Shown: positions 1 to 12,109 of the stretch, piece by piece
Position numbering within the stretch: position 1 is the stretch's first letter
How the letters are laid out: each line of letters opens with the position of its first letter
Origin: Lyophyllum atratum
Lineage: Eukaryota > Basidiomycota > Agaricomycetes > Agaricales > Lyophyllaceae
Direction: 5' to 3'
Length of the DNA stretch: 64,000 nucleotides
Assembly: GCA_014905825.1 (NCBI GenBank)
Contig: JACGCN010000009.1
Location: 1,550,001-1,614,000, forward strand
Translations under genes and position numbers: made by a program
The notes under the pieces: model-generated
Told to the model about the DNA's origin: nothing
The model's input: the letters and a program-made list of their open reading frames with translations, nothing else
Databases searched by the model: none

Positions 1-959
1 ACGCCCCTGCCCAAAGACACCGAGCCCTCCGCGACCGGCATCCCCGAGTTTTGGCTCACGGCCCTACGGAATCACGTTGGGCTCACGGAGCTCATCACAG
101 AGCGCGATGAGGGCGCGCTCAAGCACCTCACCGACATCCGCATCTCGTACCTGGATGACTCGGCTGCCGACGCCAAGCCTGGCTTCAAGCTCATCTTCAT
201 GTTTAGCCCGAACGAGTTCTTTGAGAACGACACGCTCGAAAAGACGTACGTGTACCAGGAGGAGGTCGGATACTCGGGCGATTTCGTCTACGATCGCGCC
301 ATCGGGACGGAGATCAGGTGGAAAGAGGACAAGGATCTGACCAAGGAGTTTGAAATTAAGAAGCAGCGCAATAAGAGTACGCATTTGTCCTTCGCTATCG
401 AAGATCTTGTCTCATCGAAACAACAGACACGAACCGCACACGGCTGGTGCGTAAGGCCCGGCCTACAGAGTCGTTCTTCAACTTTTTCACTCCTCCCGTG
501 CCACCTGCGGAAGATGCCCTCGAAAATGGCGACATCGATGAGGAAGAGCTGGAGGAGATTGAGGAGAAGCTCGAGATGGATTATCAGATCGGTGAGGATC
601 TTAAGGAGAAGGTTCGTGGACCTCTTTGTTCAACACTCTTGGGATCCAATTCTGACCGTTCTGTAGATCATTCCCCGTGCCGTGGATTACTTCACCGGCA
701 AGGCACTCGAATATGAGGTGATGGACGAGGACGACGATGACTTTGACGATGAAGATGAGGAGGATGAAGATGAGGAGGGCCAGTTTGACGAAGACGTAAG
801 CCTCCCTCATGCCGTCGCCTAATTCTAGTACTCATAAAGTATCTTTTGTAGGAGTCAGACTCAGATGCTGACGTGCCCGCCCGTCGCCGTGGGCCACCAA
901 AAGGCCGCGGTGGCGCTGCCGCATCCAACGTAAACCCGGAGGAGTGCAAGACCCAGTAA
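1..959 (+). CDS. NAP1: Nucleosome assembly protein 1 (NAP1), 3' part
   Basis: NAP-family histone chaperone that binds H2A-H2B (and H3-H4), shuttles them to the nucleus and helps assemble nucleosomes. The window opens inside the gene in frame 1, so the N-terminus is missing and about 265 residues are visible. Exons are 1-376, 427-611, 667-795 and 852-959, with introns of 50, 55 and 56 nt. Visible NAP landmarks in order: IPEFWLTALRNH, the YLDD and FKLIFMFSPNEFFEN core, SFFNFFTPP, IIPRAVDYFTGKALEYE, then a long Asp/Glu tail that binds histone basic surfaces. The protein ends NPEECKTQ, close to the NPAECKQQ end of animal NAP1. All splice joins keep frame and the stop is TAA at 957-959. Identification is by recalled family pattern; the order of motifs leaves little doubt. 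Confidence 0.95.
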
Positions 960-1310
960 TTCTCCGGTCATGCGCTTGCCCGTTGGCGTATGCAGCTACA
1001 TACATGCACTTTCCCATGCATCCTACTTCAATCCACCGCCTGTTATACGTATTATTTGCCACCACGTTCATCCGTGTGTGTGTAGATCGTTTAATTGCTG
1101 CTCACGCCCACGTGTATGTCGGGGTGGGCTCTCGATTTGTTTTTTTTTCCGGTCTCGGTCTTGTATCTTCTTGGACCCATCCACTCTCTTGCTCATCGCC
1201 TCTTGCTCATCCATCCTCCCCACTCCCCCCGTTCTATCTTGAGCTCCCGATCAACTGACTTCTCTCTTTGTTTGATGATTACATGATATTAAACGTTCAC
1301 GCAAATATAC
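960..1310. other. NAP1 3' flank, no gene seen
   Basis: Pyrimidine-rich stretch after the NAP1 stop with T and C runs. Open frames here are short and low-complexity. It probably holds the NAP1 3' UTR and perhaps the 3' end of a minus-strand transcript. Confidence 0.5.
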
Positions 1311-1314
1311 ACCT

Positions 1315-1905
1315 ACTCAGGCTTACTCTCCTTCTTGGCTTCCTGCAATTTAGAGCCATTACTTTCTTCTTAGCCTCGTCTTCCAAGTTTTTATAATCGC
1401 TCAATCCCAGAATTTCGCTTTCATCCTTCCTCCCCCTACGATGTACAACATGTGGCTGCAAAATAAAAAGGGGAAATAGGTGTTCGCTTCGCGATCCCGA
1501 GAGCATCGAAATCTGACGGGATGCCATGCGAAGGGTGTTCTTTTGAGCGGCCGAACACTAGTAAGTAAACGATCTAAACGTGAGGATGCCTAAGAGCAGC
1601 ATCTGGCGCATCGCGTGCTGACGGCTTCTTCTTCTTCCCAATTCTTCCGCATTTTTCTGTATCTTCGGTCTGTCTGGCTCCCTTGCCGACATCCTCTCGA
1701 CTCTTTTCAATATCAAGTTTACGCTTTTGAAGAGGCAGATCGATAGCAACTGTGGAAGTTTATCTGAAATTGATGACCGCCCCGTTAAATGGCCCACTCT
1801 GTTTCCTACTTCGCATTCCACACATTTCTCGTATTGTGCCAGGAGACTAGTTATGGTTTGAATTTGCGTGTTCTGGCTCTTCTGGGCTCAACTTGGGCTC
1901 AACTA
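1315..1905 (-). CDS. Possible small uncharacterised gene
   Basis: Weak candidate. The minus strand holds coding-like stretches: one near 1900-1740 reads QIQTITSLLAQYEKCVECEV, one near 1760-1560 is lysine-rich (LPLQKRKLDIEKSRE), and one near 1345-1310 ends KLQEAKKESKPE and a stop. They lie in different frames and would need small introns that I could not place with confidence. It would be transcribed divergently from the Puf6-like gene at 2063. I do not recognise the protein. It could equally be promoter and UTR sequence with chance open frames. Confidence 0.22.
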
Positions 1906-2062
1906 CTTTTGCCATGTTCTCATGTTTCGTGCATGGAGAAGTAAGGGTTTCACGGGCCGGGGCTCCGGCATGTGTGAACAGTATTGACTTCTCAAGGTGT
2001 TACCAAACAGTTGTCTTGATCGAAAAAGTTTTGTGCTTGACCGCGACCCACATCTTTTGGCC

Positions 2063-4328
2063 ATGCCTGCTCCCGCCAAATCCTCGAAGAAGCGACCAGC
2101 ACCCACCCAAGCTGGGCCCAAGGCTAAGAAAATTCAACTGGAAAAACCTGGGAAGGCGGAGAAAAAGAGGAGTCGGCCTGTAACTGCGCCTGTTGCACCA
2201 GAACCTGGGTCACCAGATGATTCAGACGATCTGGAAGTGGACGATGACGCTTGGGTAGATGAATCTGAGGCTGGAGACGATGCCATGGACGAAGACGTCC
2301 AGGATTCAACCCCAGCAATGCCTGCGCAACCGAAAGATCCGAATGGTACGTCCTTGATTATTCAGAGATGTAGATTAACAAACTTACCCGTTCGTAGCTT
2401 CTCGGGAATCTCACAAAGTACAAAAAGCTCTGCATGAACAACGGCGGGCGGCGAAACCGCATTCAAATTTACTTGTCGATGCGAAGCGAGTGTGGTCGCT
2501 CGCCCGGCAGAAAACGATACCCACAACAGAACGTCAGAAGCACGTCCAGGAACTTATGGGGGTCATCCGCGGAAAGGTGAAGGATATCGTCTTCAAGCAC
2601 GATGCGAGCCGGATAGTGCAGACTGTCGTGAAATACGGCGGCCAGAAGGAGCGAGACGAAATCGCTGAGGAGCTGAAGGGAAAGTACAAGGAACTGGCAC
2701 AAAATAAATATTCCAAGGTACGTCGCGCCATGATGACAACATCCAGGGACGATTCTAATGCCCGTTGCAGTTTTTGGTGACCAAGCTAATCCGCCTATGC
2801 CCGACGCATCGTCCTTCGATCCTGCTAGAGTTCCAAACTCACGTTCTCCGGCTGCTACTGCACCGAGAGGCATCCTCAGTGCTAGCTGATACGTTCGAGC
2901 TTTATGCTAATGCGTATGAGCGCACCATTTTACTCCGCGACTTCTATGGCAAGGAGACGATGCTGTTCAGCGTCACCGGAGGAAGCGAAGAGGACAAGCA
3001 GAGGGCGAAGAAAGGACTGAGGGGAGTCTTGGAAGGCGCCGATGTTGAACGGCGACGGAGGGTACTGACCGCATTGAAAGAAAACCTTGTCACGATGTGA
3101 GTTCACTGTGCCTATGACAAAAGTCCCTCTAATCCCAGTCAAGCTTCAACAATCCCGACAAGGGCGCCGTAACACATGCGGTTGTGCATCGTGCATTATG
3201 GGAGTACATGTCCGCACTCAACGACGTCGTTGACGAGGCGGAGCGCGATAAACAGCGCCGGGAGATGTTCGAGACGTGCCAGGAAGTTTTGGCGGAGATG
3301 GTGCATACCAAAGACGGCAGCCGCGTCGTGCGCGAGTTCCTCGCTCTCGGGACCGCCAAGGACCGGAAACAGATTCTCAAAGTCCTCAAACCACACGTCG
3401 AGCGTATGTGTCTCGATGACGAAGCCCAGCTGGTCCTCTTCACCGCCCTTGATGTCATCGAGTACGTGTCTCCCTGGCTAACTCCGTACCGACACTGATG
3501 ATCCCCCAGCGACACGAAACTTGCCTCCAAATCACTCATCACTGAGATGACCACGCCGGCAGCAAAGTTGTATGTGACGCCGCAAGGCCGGCGCGCCCTG
3601 TTCTACCTCCTGGTCCCGCGGACGCGGCGCCACTTTACGCCTGCGCAAATTGCATCGTTGGCTGAGACCGATGAGACCCGAGCACGGACGAGTAAGAAGG
3701 CGCCTGAGGCCCGCGAGGAGGAAGTGCGCAAGTTCGCGAGCGAGGCACTGGTTGACTGGGTCGAGCAGAATGCTGCGAGCATCGTTAGGGAGCCGGGCGG
3801 CAGTCTTGTGGCGGCGGAGATCATGCTCTTTGCTGATGGAGGTACGTTGCTGTAACCGATACCGTATTTAAACGACCTAATATATACCCTTCCACAGATA
3901 AGACAGCAGCATCGCGATCCCTGCTACGCGCTGTTTCCGCCAGCTACCCCTCTGCCGACCCAGCCCACCCGCACCTGATCGATCTCCCGCATACTTCGCG
4001 CTTGTACAAAACCCTTCTACAAGGTGGGCACTTCAGCCACACAACGAAGAGCGTCGAGCGGGCGGTGGGATGGGACGCAGGCGTATTTGCAGCGGAGTTC
4101 GTGACGCTTGTTGGAAAGGATGTGACTATCGGGATGTGCACGCTCGGCGAAGGAAATGGCGCGTTTGTCGTCGCGGAGCTATGTGAGGCCCTGATCCGGG
4201 AAGAGGAGAAACGGTCGGTGGAGAGGAACAAAGTGAAGCGGTGGTTTGGGAGTGAGGCGAGGGAGGCAGTGGAGGGAGGCTCGGCAAAGGGGAAGAAGGT
4301 GTTGTTGGAGAAAATTGCTCTTCTTTGA
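2063..4328 (+). CDS. PUF6: Pumilio-family protein, Puf6/PUM3 type
   Basis: PUF-repeat protein of the Puf6/PUM3 branch, a nucleolar factor for large-subunit ribosome biogenesis that in yeast also represses ASH1 mRNA. The model has six exons: 2063-2345, 2398-2717, 2771-3096, 3144-3461, 3510-3841 and 3898-4328, giving 669 residues, normal for the family. The N-terminus is Lys/Pro-rich with an acidic patch. Degenerate PUF repeats follow, with DIVFKHDASRIVQTVVKYG, VTHAVVHRALWEY and MVHTKDGSRVVREFL visible, then a C-terminal CPL-like region. I chose the ATG at 2063 (MPAPAKSSKK); an upstream in-frame ATG at 1997 is less likely. Intron 3 must end at AAG (3143): the CAG five bases upstream would shift frame into a stop. 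Recognition is from repeat signatures and architecture. Confidence 0.9.
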
Positions 4329-5170
4329 AGAGACTGCTACGGTATATTTTGCCATCTTTTGTTATCTACTTTCACGTTGTGGGACCTGTTGCATGTTGCA
4401 TAGATCATCGTCGACTTACGTATTGTGCCAAACTGGAATTGGGGGTTAAGAGGTTCTCTAGAACGAGTGACTTGCTGAAGACCGCGCAAGGCTCGTCCTT
4501 GCTAGGTACATATCCATCATTCAACGTTTCCCAAGCAGATGGAACGTACAGACATACGCATTGAGAATATCGGCCATAAGGAAGGTGAAGATATATGTTC
4601 TGCGCAAGGATTATCTCGGGCTCAATTGACTATAAGAGCATCTGTTCAAACAGGAGCTGACAATTGCGTTGCCCTGGACCTTCAGCTCTGCGTAAGTCAG
4701 AAGGGATTTTTATGCGCATTTAGAACAAGTTTCGCTCCATACGTGGGCTCCAAGCCGATGTCGCCATGCGTTGTAGCATTGAGCTAAGCGACACCGATTA
4801 TGGCTAGTATTAAGTAGTAGCCTTAGAACCGGCCGATCTTTCACTAACTAGCCTATTTCAAAGCATCGCTATAGACCTGTTGGCAGGGGATACCCAAGGT
4901 GTCGTCGGATAAGACCAGCGGTTCAAGTGCGCGCAATATTACAGATATCTAGGTGATACGTAGTATGCAATATTCCATCGAAGGCCAGATGAAGGTAGTT
5001 GTGCAACCAGTTGGTCTTCGGCTCCAGGAAGCTTCAACTTCGAGTTCAGGCGCTTGGAGATGGTCGGCATTTCCCGATGATCACATGTTTCGACCTCAGT
5101 GAATCTTCCGAATCGGGATGCTACAGTTCTTTCCCGTCATGCACGACAATTAACAGACTGAGTACCAGAA
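4329..5170. other. Intergenic, no gene seen
   Basis: About 840 bases between the Puf6-like and Ies6 genes. Reading frames are short and show no family pattern. It likely holds the Puf6 3' UTR and the Ies6 promoter. Confidence 0.5.
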
Positions 5171-5920
5171 ATGTGAGCACTGAGTGACTGCAGTAGCGAT
5201 CTTTACTGACAGGTTACGAACCACAGGCCACCCAAAGGTGGAGTGAGGAGGAAGGCTCCTGTTGACGGTGCTTCTACACCGCTAACCCCCGTACGCTACC
5301 ATCAACATTATTCGCCCTCAAGTCTGCTGAAATATGAACGAGAAAGTCTCTAGCGGAGCAATTATCCTATCTTCATAACCCCCGGCCCTTCAAAAACCCA
5401 AATTACGCGAAAAATGTCAATCGGCGCGCGAAAAATTTGAAGAACCTACTCAGTCAAGAACGAGAACGCGAACGGGCGGAGCGCGAGAGGCGCAGGCTGG
5501 AGAAACTAGAAGGGACGGCTATGGATGTTGATGGAGATGAGGGGGAAGAAGAGATGCCCTCATGTAAGCGATGTATGTTTCACCTGAGTACCCCGGACTT
5601 ACGGATGTGGTAGACACATCCATCGAGGCGCCTCCATCAGTATTGCCTCAGAAACACTACTGCGATATCACGGGCCTCGAAGCTCCATATACAGATCCAG
5701 CAACGGGCCTGCGCTATCACGATAAAAGTGTTTACGACGTCATCAAGAGCCTAGTATGTAGTATCTAAACGCACTCTGTCCTATCTGACCACCATTAATT
5801 CTAGAGCGTCAGTTCAGCCAAAGATTATCTGGCAGGTGCGTAGCTGTTCCATAAGTCTTGACGTGATTTCTTTTGCTGAGGTTGTCTCCAGCCCGCGGTG
5901 TCAGCTCCATAGTCAAATAA
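5171..5920 (+). CDS. IES6: INO80 complex subunit Ies6 (YL1-C domain)
   Basis: Small subunit of the INO80 chromatin remodeller; with Arp5 it couples ATPase activity to nucleosome sliding. Best model: exons 5171-5172, 5227-5290, 5359-5563, 5614-5753, 5805-5835 and 5892-5920, giving 156 residues (yeast Ies6 is 166). The YL1 C-terminal signature is clear: KHYCDITGLEAPYTDPATG followed by LRYHDKSVYDVIKSL. Before it lie a basic RPFKNPNYAKNVNRRAKN stretch and a charged ERERERAERERRRLEK helix. The protein ends ARGVSSIVK. The start codon appears to be split, AT at 5171-5172 and G at 5227, across a 54-nt intron. Intron 2 ends at GAG (5358) to keep frame. The domain call is firm; the exact first exon is inference. 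Confidence 0.85.
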
Positions 5921-6376
5921 CTCATGGCTCGTTTCCTTCACTGTAAATTCACGCAGATGTTACTGTATGTATTTTCCTGTACCTTTCGGATCTCGTGAAG
6001 ATGCCCGGCTTTCATTGTCCTCACTGCGCTGCCTCGTTCCAGCCTTCCCGCATGCTTCCGCTCTGCGACACGTCTTCTGCATGTGGTTTGAAGTGATGTG
6101 CGGAAAAAGCAAGAGACGGCGGCTGGCCGCACTCCGGCATCGCTTTCTATACCAATGACGAACTGATCCATTTTATAATCTCGACAGCCCTGCGTCAATG
6201 GGGTCTACTCGAGTCTCTGTTTGATCATCTGCTGATGGGATATGCCTGCGCATGCTGCGGTTTAGCGTGTTTCCAGACGTGTCCGGATTGGCACTCCCAT
6301 CATCTTCAATGCTGCGGAATACCATCCCGAATACTAAAATTCCTTCAGCTTTTCGCTTCTGGCCAGAAAATTCACA
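5921..6376. other. Intergenic, no gene seen
   Basis: About 455 bases between Ies6 and the duplicated membrane protein. A short plus frame at 6001 and a minus frame at 5938-6198 show no recognisable domain and I treat both as chance. Confidence 0.45.
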
Positions 6377-7395
6377 ATGAAGGACAACTCAACTAAAGCC
6401 CCAGAGGGAACACCTACGATCCCGGTGTCCACTACAGACATGCCATTGTCCCCACCACCGGCGCTGACACCGGTGCTATCCTCGCCCAAGCGATTTCCCT
6501 CCCCGCCTCTTATCCTCATGAGCGTCCTGTCATGCTTTCTCGCAACAGCAGCCTTGTCATCGGCAATCTTCAGCTTCAAAGCCTCTGCCATTGTTCCAAG
6601 CGCCATCGCTTTCTGCTTCACGGTCCCGTACCATGTGTACCTGTATCTCGATGCCCAGAAGCATCGACGTTCCTCCACTCATTCCGACCCCATCTTTGTA
6701 AGTCCTAATAGCCTTATCTATGGTTTCCTCCTCGTCCCTCTTTGGGTCTTCGTATTCGTCGTTGAGGTCCTAGTCTGTACTCGGTCGCATGGTCGCAGAC
6801 GTGTTCCAGTCATCGTTGCGAGCGTTTGGAATGGACTAGAGTGGATGACGCTCCTCTTCATTGTTCTTAAATGCGCTCGGGAAATCTTACGTGCGGAGAG
6901 GGTTTCTTCCTCAATTACGGAGAGCCAACCCGGACTTATAGACGGTGAGAAGTAGGTATCTTCTTGCATCAGACACTTCCTTGAATTAACATGGTCATTT
7001 CTAGCACCCCACCCACCGCGAAGCGACGCCGCATGTTCTTAGCATCCTTTATCCTCTGCACATTGACGCTGGTCGTCATCCTCGACATCTCCCTCGTGTC
7101 TCTAGCCAACCTCATTGCATTCCTTATCACCGCTCCGTACCACATCGCCATCTATGCTTCCTACCTGCGTCCTCGTTCACCCACCCCGCTTCTTGCTCGT
7201 CGTTGGAATGTGTCCTGCGCATTACTCCTTGCGGCGCTGTGGTGCTGGGTGTTTGTTCTGAACATCCTACTTGCGGATGGACTTTGGCGCAGGATCGTTT
7301 CGGGAATCTTCGGTGGGCTTGAGGGCGTCATTGTCGTGGGTCTTGCAGCGCGGGCCGTCTTGGAAAGTTTTGATGATGAGCAGATCAAACTTTGA
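6377..7395 (+). CDS. Internally duplicated multi-span membrane protein, unknown
   Basis: Two neighbouring open frames join through one intron, 6952-7004 (53 nt, GTAGGT to CTAG), which removes the apparent stop at 6953 and gives DGE-NTPPTAKRRR in frame; the product is 321 residues. After a Pro/Ser/Thr-rich N-terminus (about 40 residues) come two homologous halves, each with about four hydrophobic segments. Matching points are FTVPYHVYLYLDAQ with ITAPYHIAIYASYL, LVPLWVFVFVVEVLV with LAALWCWVFVLNILL, and VWNGLEWMTLLFIVLKCARE with IFGGLEGVIVVGLAARAV. I do not recognise a named family. It is probably an integral membrane protein that arose by tandem duplication and fusion. No transporter motif is visible, so no function is proposed. 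Confidence 0.75.
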
Positions 7396-8827
7396 GGAGC
7401 CGCTGGAATACGGCGATAAAGATGCCAGCGTATATTACATATGTACTATCACTTCGTGCTTGCTGATAAAGATTTTCGGACACGTATCATTCTCGGATTC
7501 TCTCCTATGTTCATCCATTGTATCCATCACCTGGCCACTCACTTTTGTACATATCTCGTCACTATGTATTTTTCTACGTACCCGCTGCTTTGTATTAAAG
7601 TACAGCCATTGATAGTGGGCTCGCGCTCTGCACTTCATATCTCGTAGCCCAGGAGGGTGTTAAGTGCCCGTGGAAGGACCAAAAAGGCTGCCATGAGCAC
7701 TTCGCATCGTTCAGTTTTTTTCGTTTTTCGCCAGATACCAGAAGGACGAGAAGATCACTTCAACCTCGAACCATGTATGGCTGATTGTATAGCTTTTTTT
7801 ATTTTATTCCCTCAGCATCAGAGTCATCGCAGACGCCGTACGTCGATGCTACAGGCTTTACACTAGCTTCGGAGCAGACAGAGAATACATCGTATGTGTT
7901 TAAATTAGCAACTCGAGAAAGTGTAAAGATCGGCGATTTGCACTCCTTCTTCCGAGCGTTTGATATGTTTTTAGGTCTCCTCGCCTATCAGTTAACGCCA
8001 CAATATCTTGACATTTCGGCGTGGTATTGAGAGTCCGAACACTTCACTCAGTCACTGTTTAGAAGCTGTATAAGTATAAAAGAGCTGCTGCATGGAGATT
8101 TTGCGGAGCTTGACGTCCCTCAGCTGGAGAGGGATATGTATTCGCCTCGTCGACTTCGATTAAGCGAAATATCGCAATCGCGACTGCGACATGGATTTAA
8201 TGTAAACGAATTCGGGTGCGAGCAGTTGTGAGAGGTCTGTCCATCTGACATGAGAATCTGGGATCAGGGCCGGGGTAGTGTATACTCTGTATGTATGACT
8301 GTGTCCGACGTTCGCGCCTCCAAGACCTCACCCTCTCATCCACCAAGGCGAGGCATTAATTCCGAGATCTCGAGGTATTTTATCTATCCTCATCGGGAAT
8401 AGACCAGGAAAAGAGCTTTTTAGCAAGACGTCGGTACTACCAGGTACTACCTCCTGTGTACAGGCCATCTCTTCACGGGCATCAGAATTGGGGTCCATAT
8501 GAAGCCGGCGGATAAGAGGTTAACCGCGATCTTAGGGTGATCGTCTGTAGTCGTATGGAAATATTGACATCAGAAGGATTTGAAAGCAGCCCTTCGTTAG
8601 TTACCTTTAATTTGCAATGCTCGTCTGATTGGTCCACTGCACCCGTATACACTCCCTAATCGTGATTGTGTCATTAGTAGCCATGGACGCGTCGATCGCA
8701 AATATCCATCCCATAAGCTAACCATTAATTAGATATATTGTACAAGGTCGCACAACCGTTCAGCGTCGCGAGCTGGATTCGTACGTAAAGTCCCCCAGGT
8801 ATATGCAAAAGGTATATGACAGAAGAG
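7396..8827. other. Intergenic, no gene seen
   Basis: About 1.4 kb between two genes that converge here. Only short frames occur. The stretch is rather AT-rich with a few direct triplet repeats, and nothing is recognisable. Confidence 0.45.
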
Positions 8828-10964
8828 TTACAGAGAACGCTGTTTGTGGTTCAAGTCGTCCTCGCTTTTCGAGAGGTGATCCTGATTAATGCAACATAAG
8901 TCATGAGAGAAAGGGGATGGTGACGTAAAGTTTGGCTCACAATACTAATAAGTCTATCCTCGTGCACCGACTCCTTGGTAGTATCGATGCGGATCGAGAT
9001 GTTTTGGGAGGGACCCTTCCCTATGGTCTGGCGGCCTTCGATACCACCGGTGGAACCAGACGGCGTCATGACGCTGGGGGGTAGGGATACGAGCATGTGG
9101 CTGACGTCGTCAATGGTCCCAGTAAGTGATTTGCGTGCGTTTAGCGTTGCCAGGAGCGAATTTGTGTATACTGTGGGGTGCTCCTTGAGTGGTGGAAGAG
9201 TATAGGTAGCGGGGAGACTTACGCCGTCCGATGCAGAAATAGAAACAGGCGTAGATGAGAGTGTTGGGCGATGCCAGTAGCTACGGAAATTGTGTCAAGA
9301 CATGACAAATATCTAACGAGCATGCATACTCACTGACACAAGTGAAGCCACAGCGCAGCAACTAAGAAGAATGGTAAGCTATCGCCGCGTCGGGTGGGAA
9401 GTTATAAGCACCTTGTCAGGCTACAAGTATATCATTAGTTCGATGATCTTCAGAGAGCTAAAGAGTACACGCACATTCCAGTGTTTACCACGAACAAAAT
9501 CTGAACCAGGGCGTCCGTGAGCACATGTTAGAAAATAACGAGGTCGGACTAACCAATCGATTGATGATGGTGTCTGACCTATTGATGTTGACGTCAATTA
9601 GAGAAGACAGAGAGTTAGTAGTAGACGTACTTCTTGAATCCAGTGCGGGCATTGTTGAGCATGATACAGAGTGTGGCAGCGATGAGAATATCGACAGCGG
9701 TCGAAAGCGCATTGATCGTCAGAGTAAGCCCCTGGTTCAATGGAGAGAACGTGTAAGTGCAAGGTCAAGAGTAATGGATGCGATATTACCGAAATCTTCA
9801 GAAGCCTTTCGAAGGTTCCGTACTGCAGGCTGAGATTGTCCCGTTAAGAATGTATTTGATTGACTATTATAAAGGGATAACTCACGAAAGAATGACCCAT
9901 GCTGATTTTCCAACGGTCAGCCTAACTTATCATTCGACAGCAATATCCTCCATACCGGTTCCACATCCTGACAGAACACACTCAGAGGGGAGCCTCGGGA
10001 CTAACCTGTGAATCTACTCACCAGCATTCGCAACGACAAGTACCAATATAAATCCAGTTAATGGAATATTTCTTTTGCTGACTGAGAACTTCGAGGTGAG
10101 CGAGACTTAGCAGTCGAAGAAAGGCAACCTACGTCTCCATACGCGCGCTGTGTAGAACCTAAAACTGGGTTGAGTATGATTCGCGATAGGAGGGGGGGTG
10201 TACTTGCAGTTGTACGAAGCAACCAGTCAAACCCTGAAAAATCAATTCAGCATGGTCACAAACGCTGCATGTATCGTCCATACCGTGAAAAGGGCTTCAA
10301 GCTGGGGGCAATTACTTTAATTTATGTTCTGACGAGGCTAGACTATGCTTACTAGCAGAGACCTGGATCGAGGATAGTGGTGAGTAAAGTCATCGCATAA
10401 ACAAGCAAATGAGCCTACCAGACCATCTTTTGCAGGATTTCCGGGCTACTATAGGGAGGTAAGTCTCATGCGTTGTTACATGAACTTGGATGACGTACAA
10501 GTAGTTGGAAACAAGGTAGAAGTACACTACGGAAGATTGACTCAGTAAATCGGCTTATGAGGAACGCATTCTAAACTCACCGCTGTGCGAGATCAAAATC
10601 AAGTGGACGGTATCGAAGAGAACAGTTGAGGCGACCTAGAGTCAAGTCAGTTTGAGGCTTTTGCTAATACCGCGTAGTACGACGAACCAGTGCCTTTAGA
10701 TACCAGACATCCTTTGGATAACCTTCTAGTATGTCAGCAATTTGTTGGGACAGCAGGTGGAAAATTCAGACGCACTCATATAGTACCAGAAAGTTTGTAC
10801 CAAGGAGACTCCGTATAGGACAGCACTAACGATAACACCGATGAGCATAGATCCGAGGCTATCCAGGCAATAGTATGTGAGGTTTGGGCATATCCATAAG
10901 CCATATAGACCCACGTATCATCGAGTGCTGGGATTCCGGAGGCCGAGATTGCGAGGGAATTCAT
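8828..10964 (-). CDS. DUF6534-type seven-helix membrane protein
   Basis: Agaricomycete-specific membrane protein of the DUF6534 type; no biochemical role is established for the family. The gene is broken into about 15 very short exons that together recover the family pattern. The start at 10964 (MNSLAISASGIPALDDT) joins TLGSMLIGVIVSAVLYGVS through a GTGGGT donor. Then follow TFWYYM, YPKDVWYLKAL, VASTVLFDTVHLILISHS, VYFYLVSNYL, ALFTVWTIHAAFVTMLN, GCFVQL, FYTARVWR, SKRNIPLTGFILVLVVANA, TFSPLNQGLTLTINALSTA, VDILIAATLCIMLNNARTGF, SDTIINRL, ILFVVNTGM, CCAVASLVS, SPNTLIYACFYFCIGR, YTNSLLATLNAR, and a hydrophilic tail. The last exon ends at 8828 (DHLSKSEDDLNHKQRSL). The VDILIAATLCIML and RTGFKK region and the YTNSLLATLNAR motif are the family hallmarks. 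Internal exon borders were read by eye and some may shift slightly. Confidence 0.82.
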
Positions 10965-12109
10965 CGGAAAAAAAGAGAACTTCCTATATATCGCAGAGCA
11001 AAGGAAGACGGAAGAGAAATGGCAGCGGAGCGCAAGACGTCGTGGTGCTAGTCAAAGGAGTGAAGGAGAGTTGGGCATAAGTACAAAAATAATCTTTAAT
11101 CTTGACAACTATATGGGGAGGGACCTCATGCAAAATATTGCTTCTTTCTGGTTAGCCTGGAGTTGCACTTAACCGAGAAGCGAATGGAGAAGGATGGAGA
11201 ACGTGCGATCAAAAACGAGATCGTACGAGCCAAGTACGAGCTTTGCCCTGGCAGGCTGGCGCTGGGTTGGCAACGGCCTTCCTCTCATCTCATATCGGTC
11301 GGTTGTTGCCGGGGCCATCGGATATGACATTTAGACAGTGATATGTGTGGCACTGGTCGCCGGTGGTCGGTCGGTTTCAACCATTCTGCCACAATTTGCG
11401 TTGCCTTGGAATCGTTGTGAAGATCGTGTCAACATGAGCCAAGGTAGAAACACACGCACTTATACGTCTAGTAGGACGTGGTAGGGCCCGAGCTTTCCAC
11501 TCTTGAGCCAAACAGGCAGGGATTCGGTCCCTTGTCAAGTTTTTTATTTGCAAGTTGGGGTTGTCACGGTCACGGGGTTGTGATGCAAGGAACGACAGAA
11601 ACTGGCTCCGAGCCAGATCTCAAATTTGATCTGATCTTGGTCAATTTCGCTCGGTCCGCATCATGACATCAGGCTCTCTTACAGTACAAGAACCTTGCCA
11701 GATGGCGTATTTCCTTCACGATTCTTTCCTTTTTTCTCATGCAGCTCGTTCACAAAATCAGGGACAGCAAAAGTACATTTCTATACGCCGATAGAAGCAG
11801 GAAATTCTGAACGACGAACTAGGGTATGAATGTTTCAAGGTGCCTTGTCGGCCGATCCATCTTCAAGGGGCTATCGGTTCCCATGTTCCTTGCAATCATC
11901 CGGCCCAATTATATTGCCAATTCAGGGTCGTATACTAAAATTTGTGATCGCCACTTCCCCATGTGCGGAAAGTACTTAACAGAACCGCCATGCACATGGC
12001 AGAATATACACATTGCAGCCGGCTCCGACCAAACCACCCCCTGCAGCAGCGTCCGTACTCGAGCGGAATCCCAAGCCAGCAGATTTTATTGTTCACAGTG
12101 CTGGAAAGT
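10965..12109. other. Divergent intergenic region
   Basis: About 1.1 kb between the DUF6534 gene (minus) and P450 gene 1 (plus). It should hold both promoters. I see no coding pattern, tRNA or strong repeat. Confidence 0.45.
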
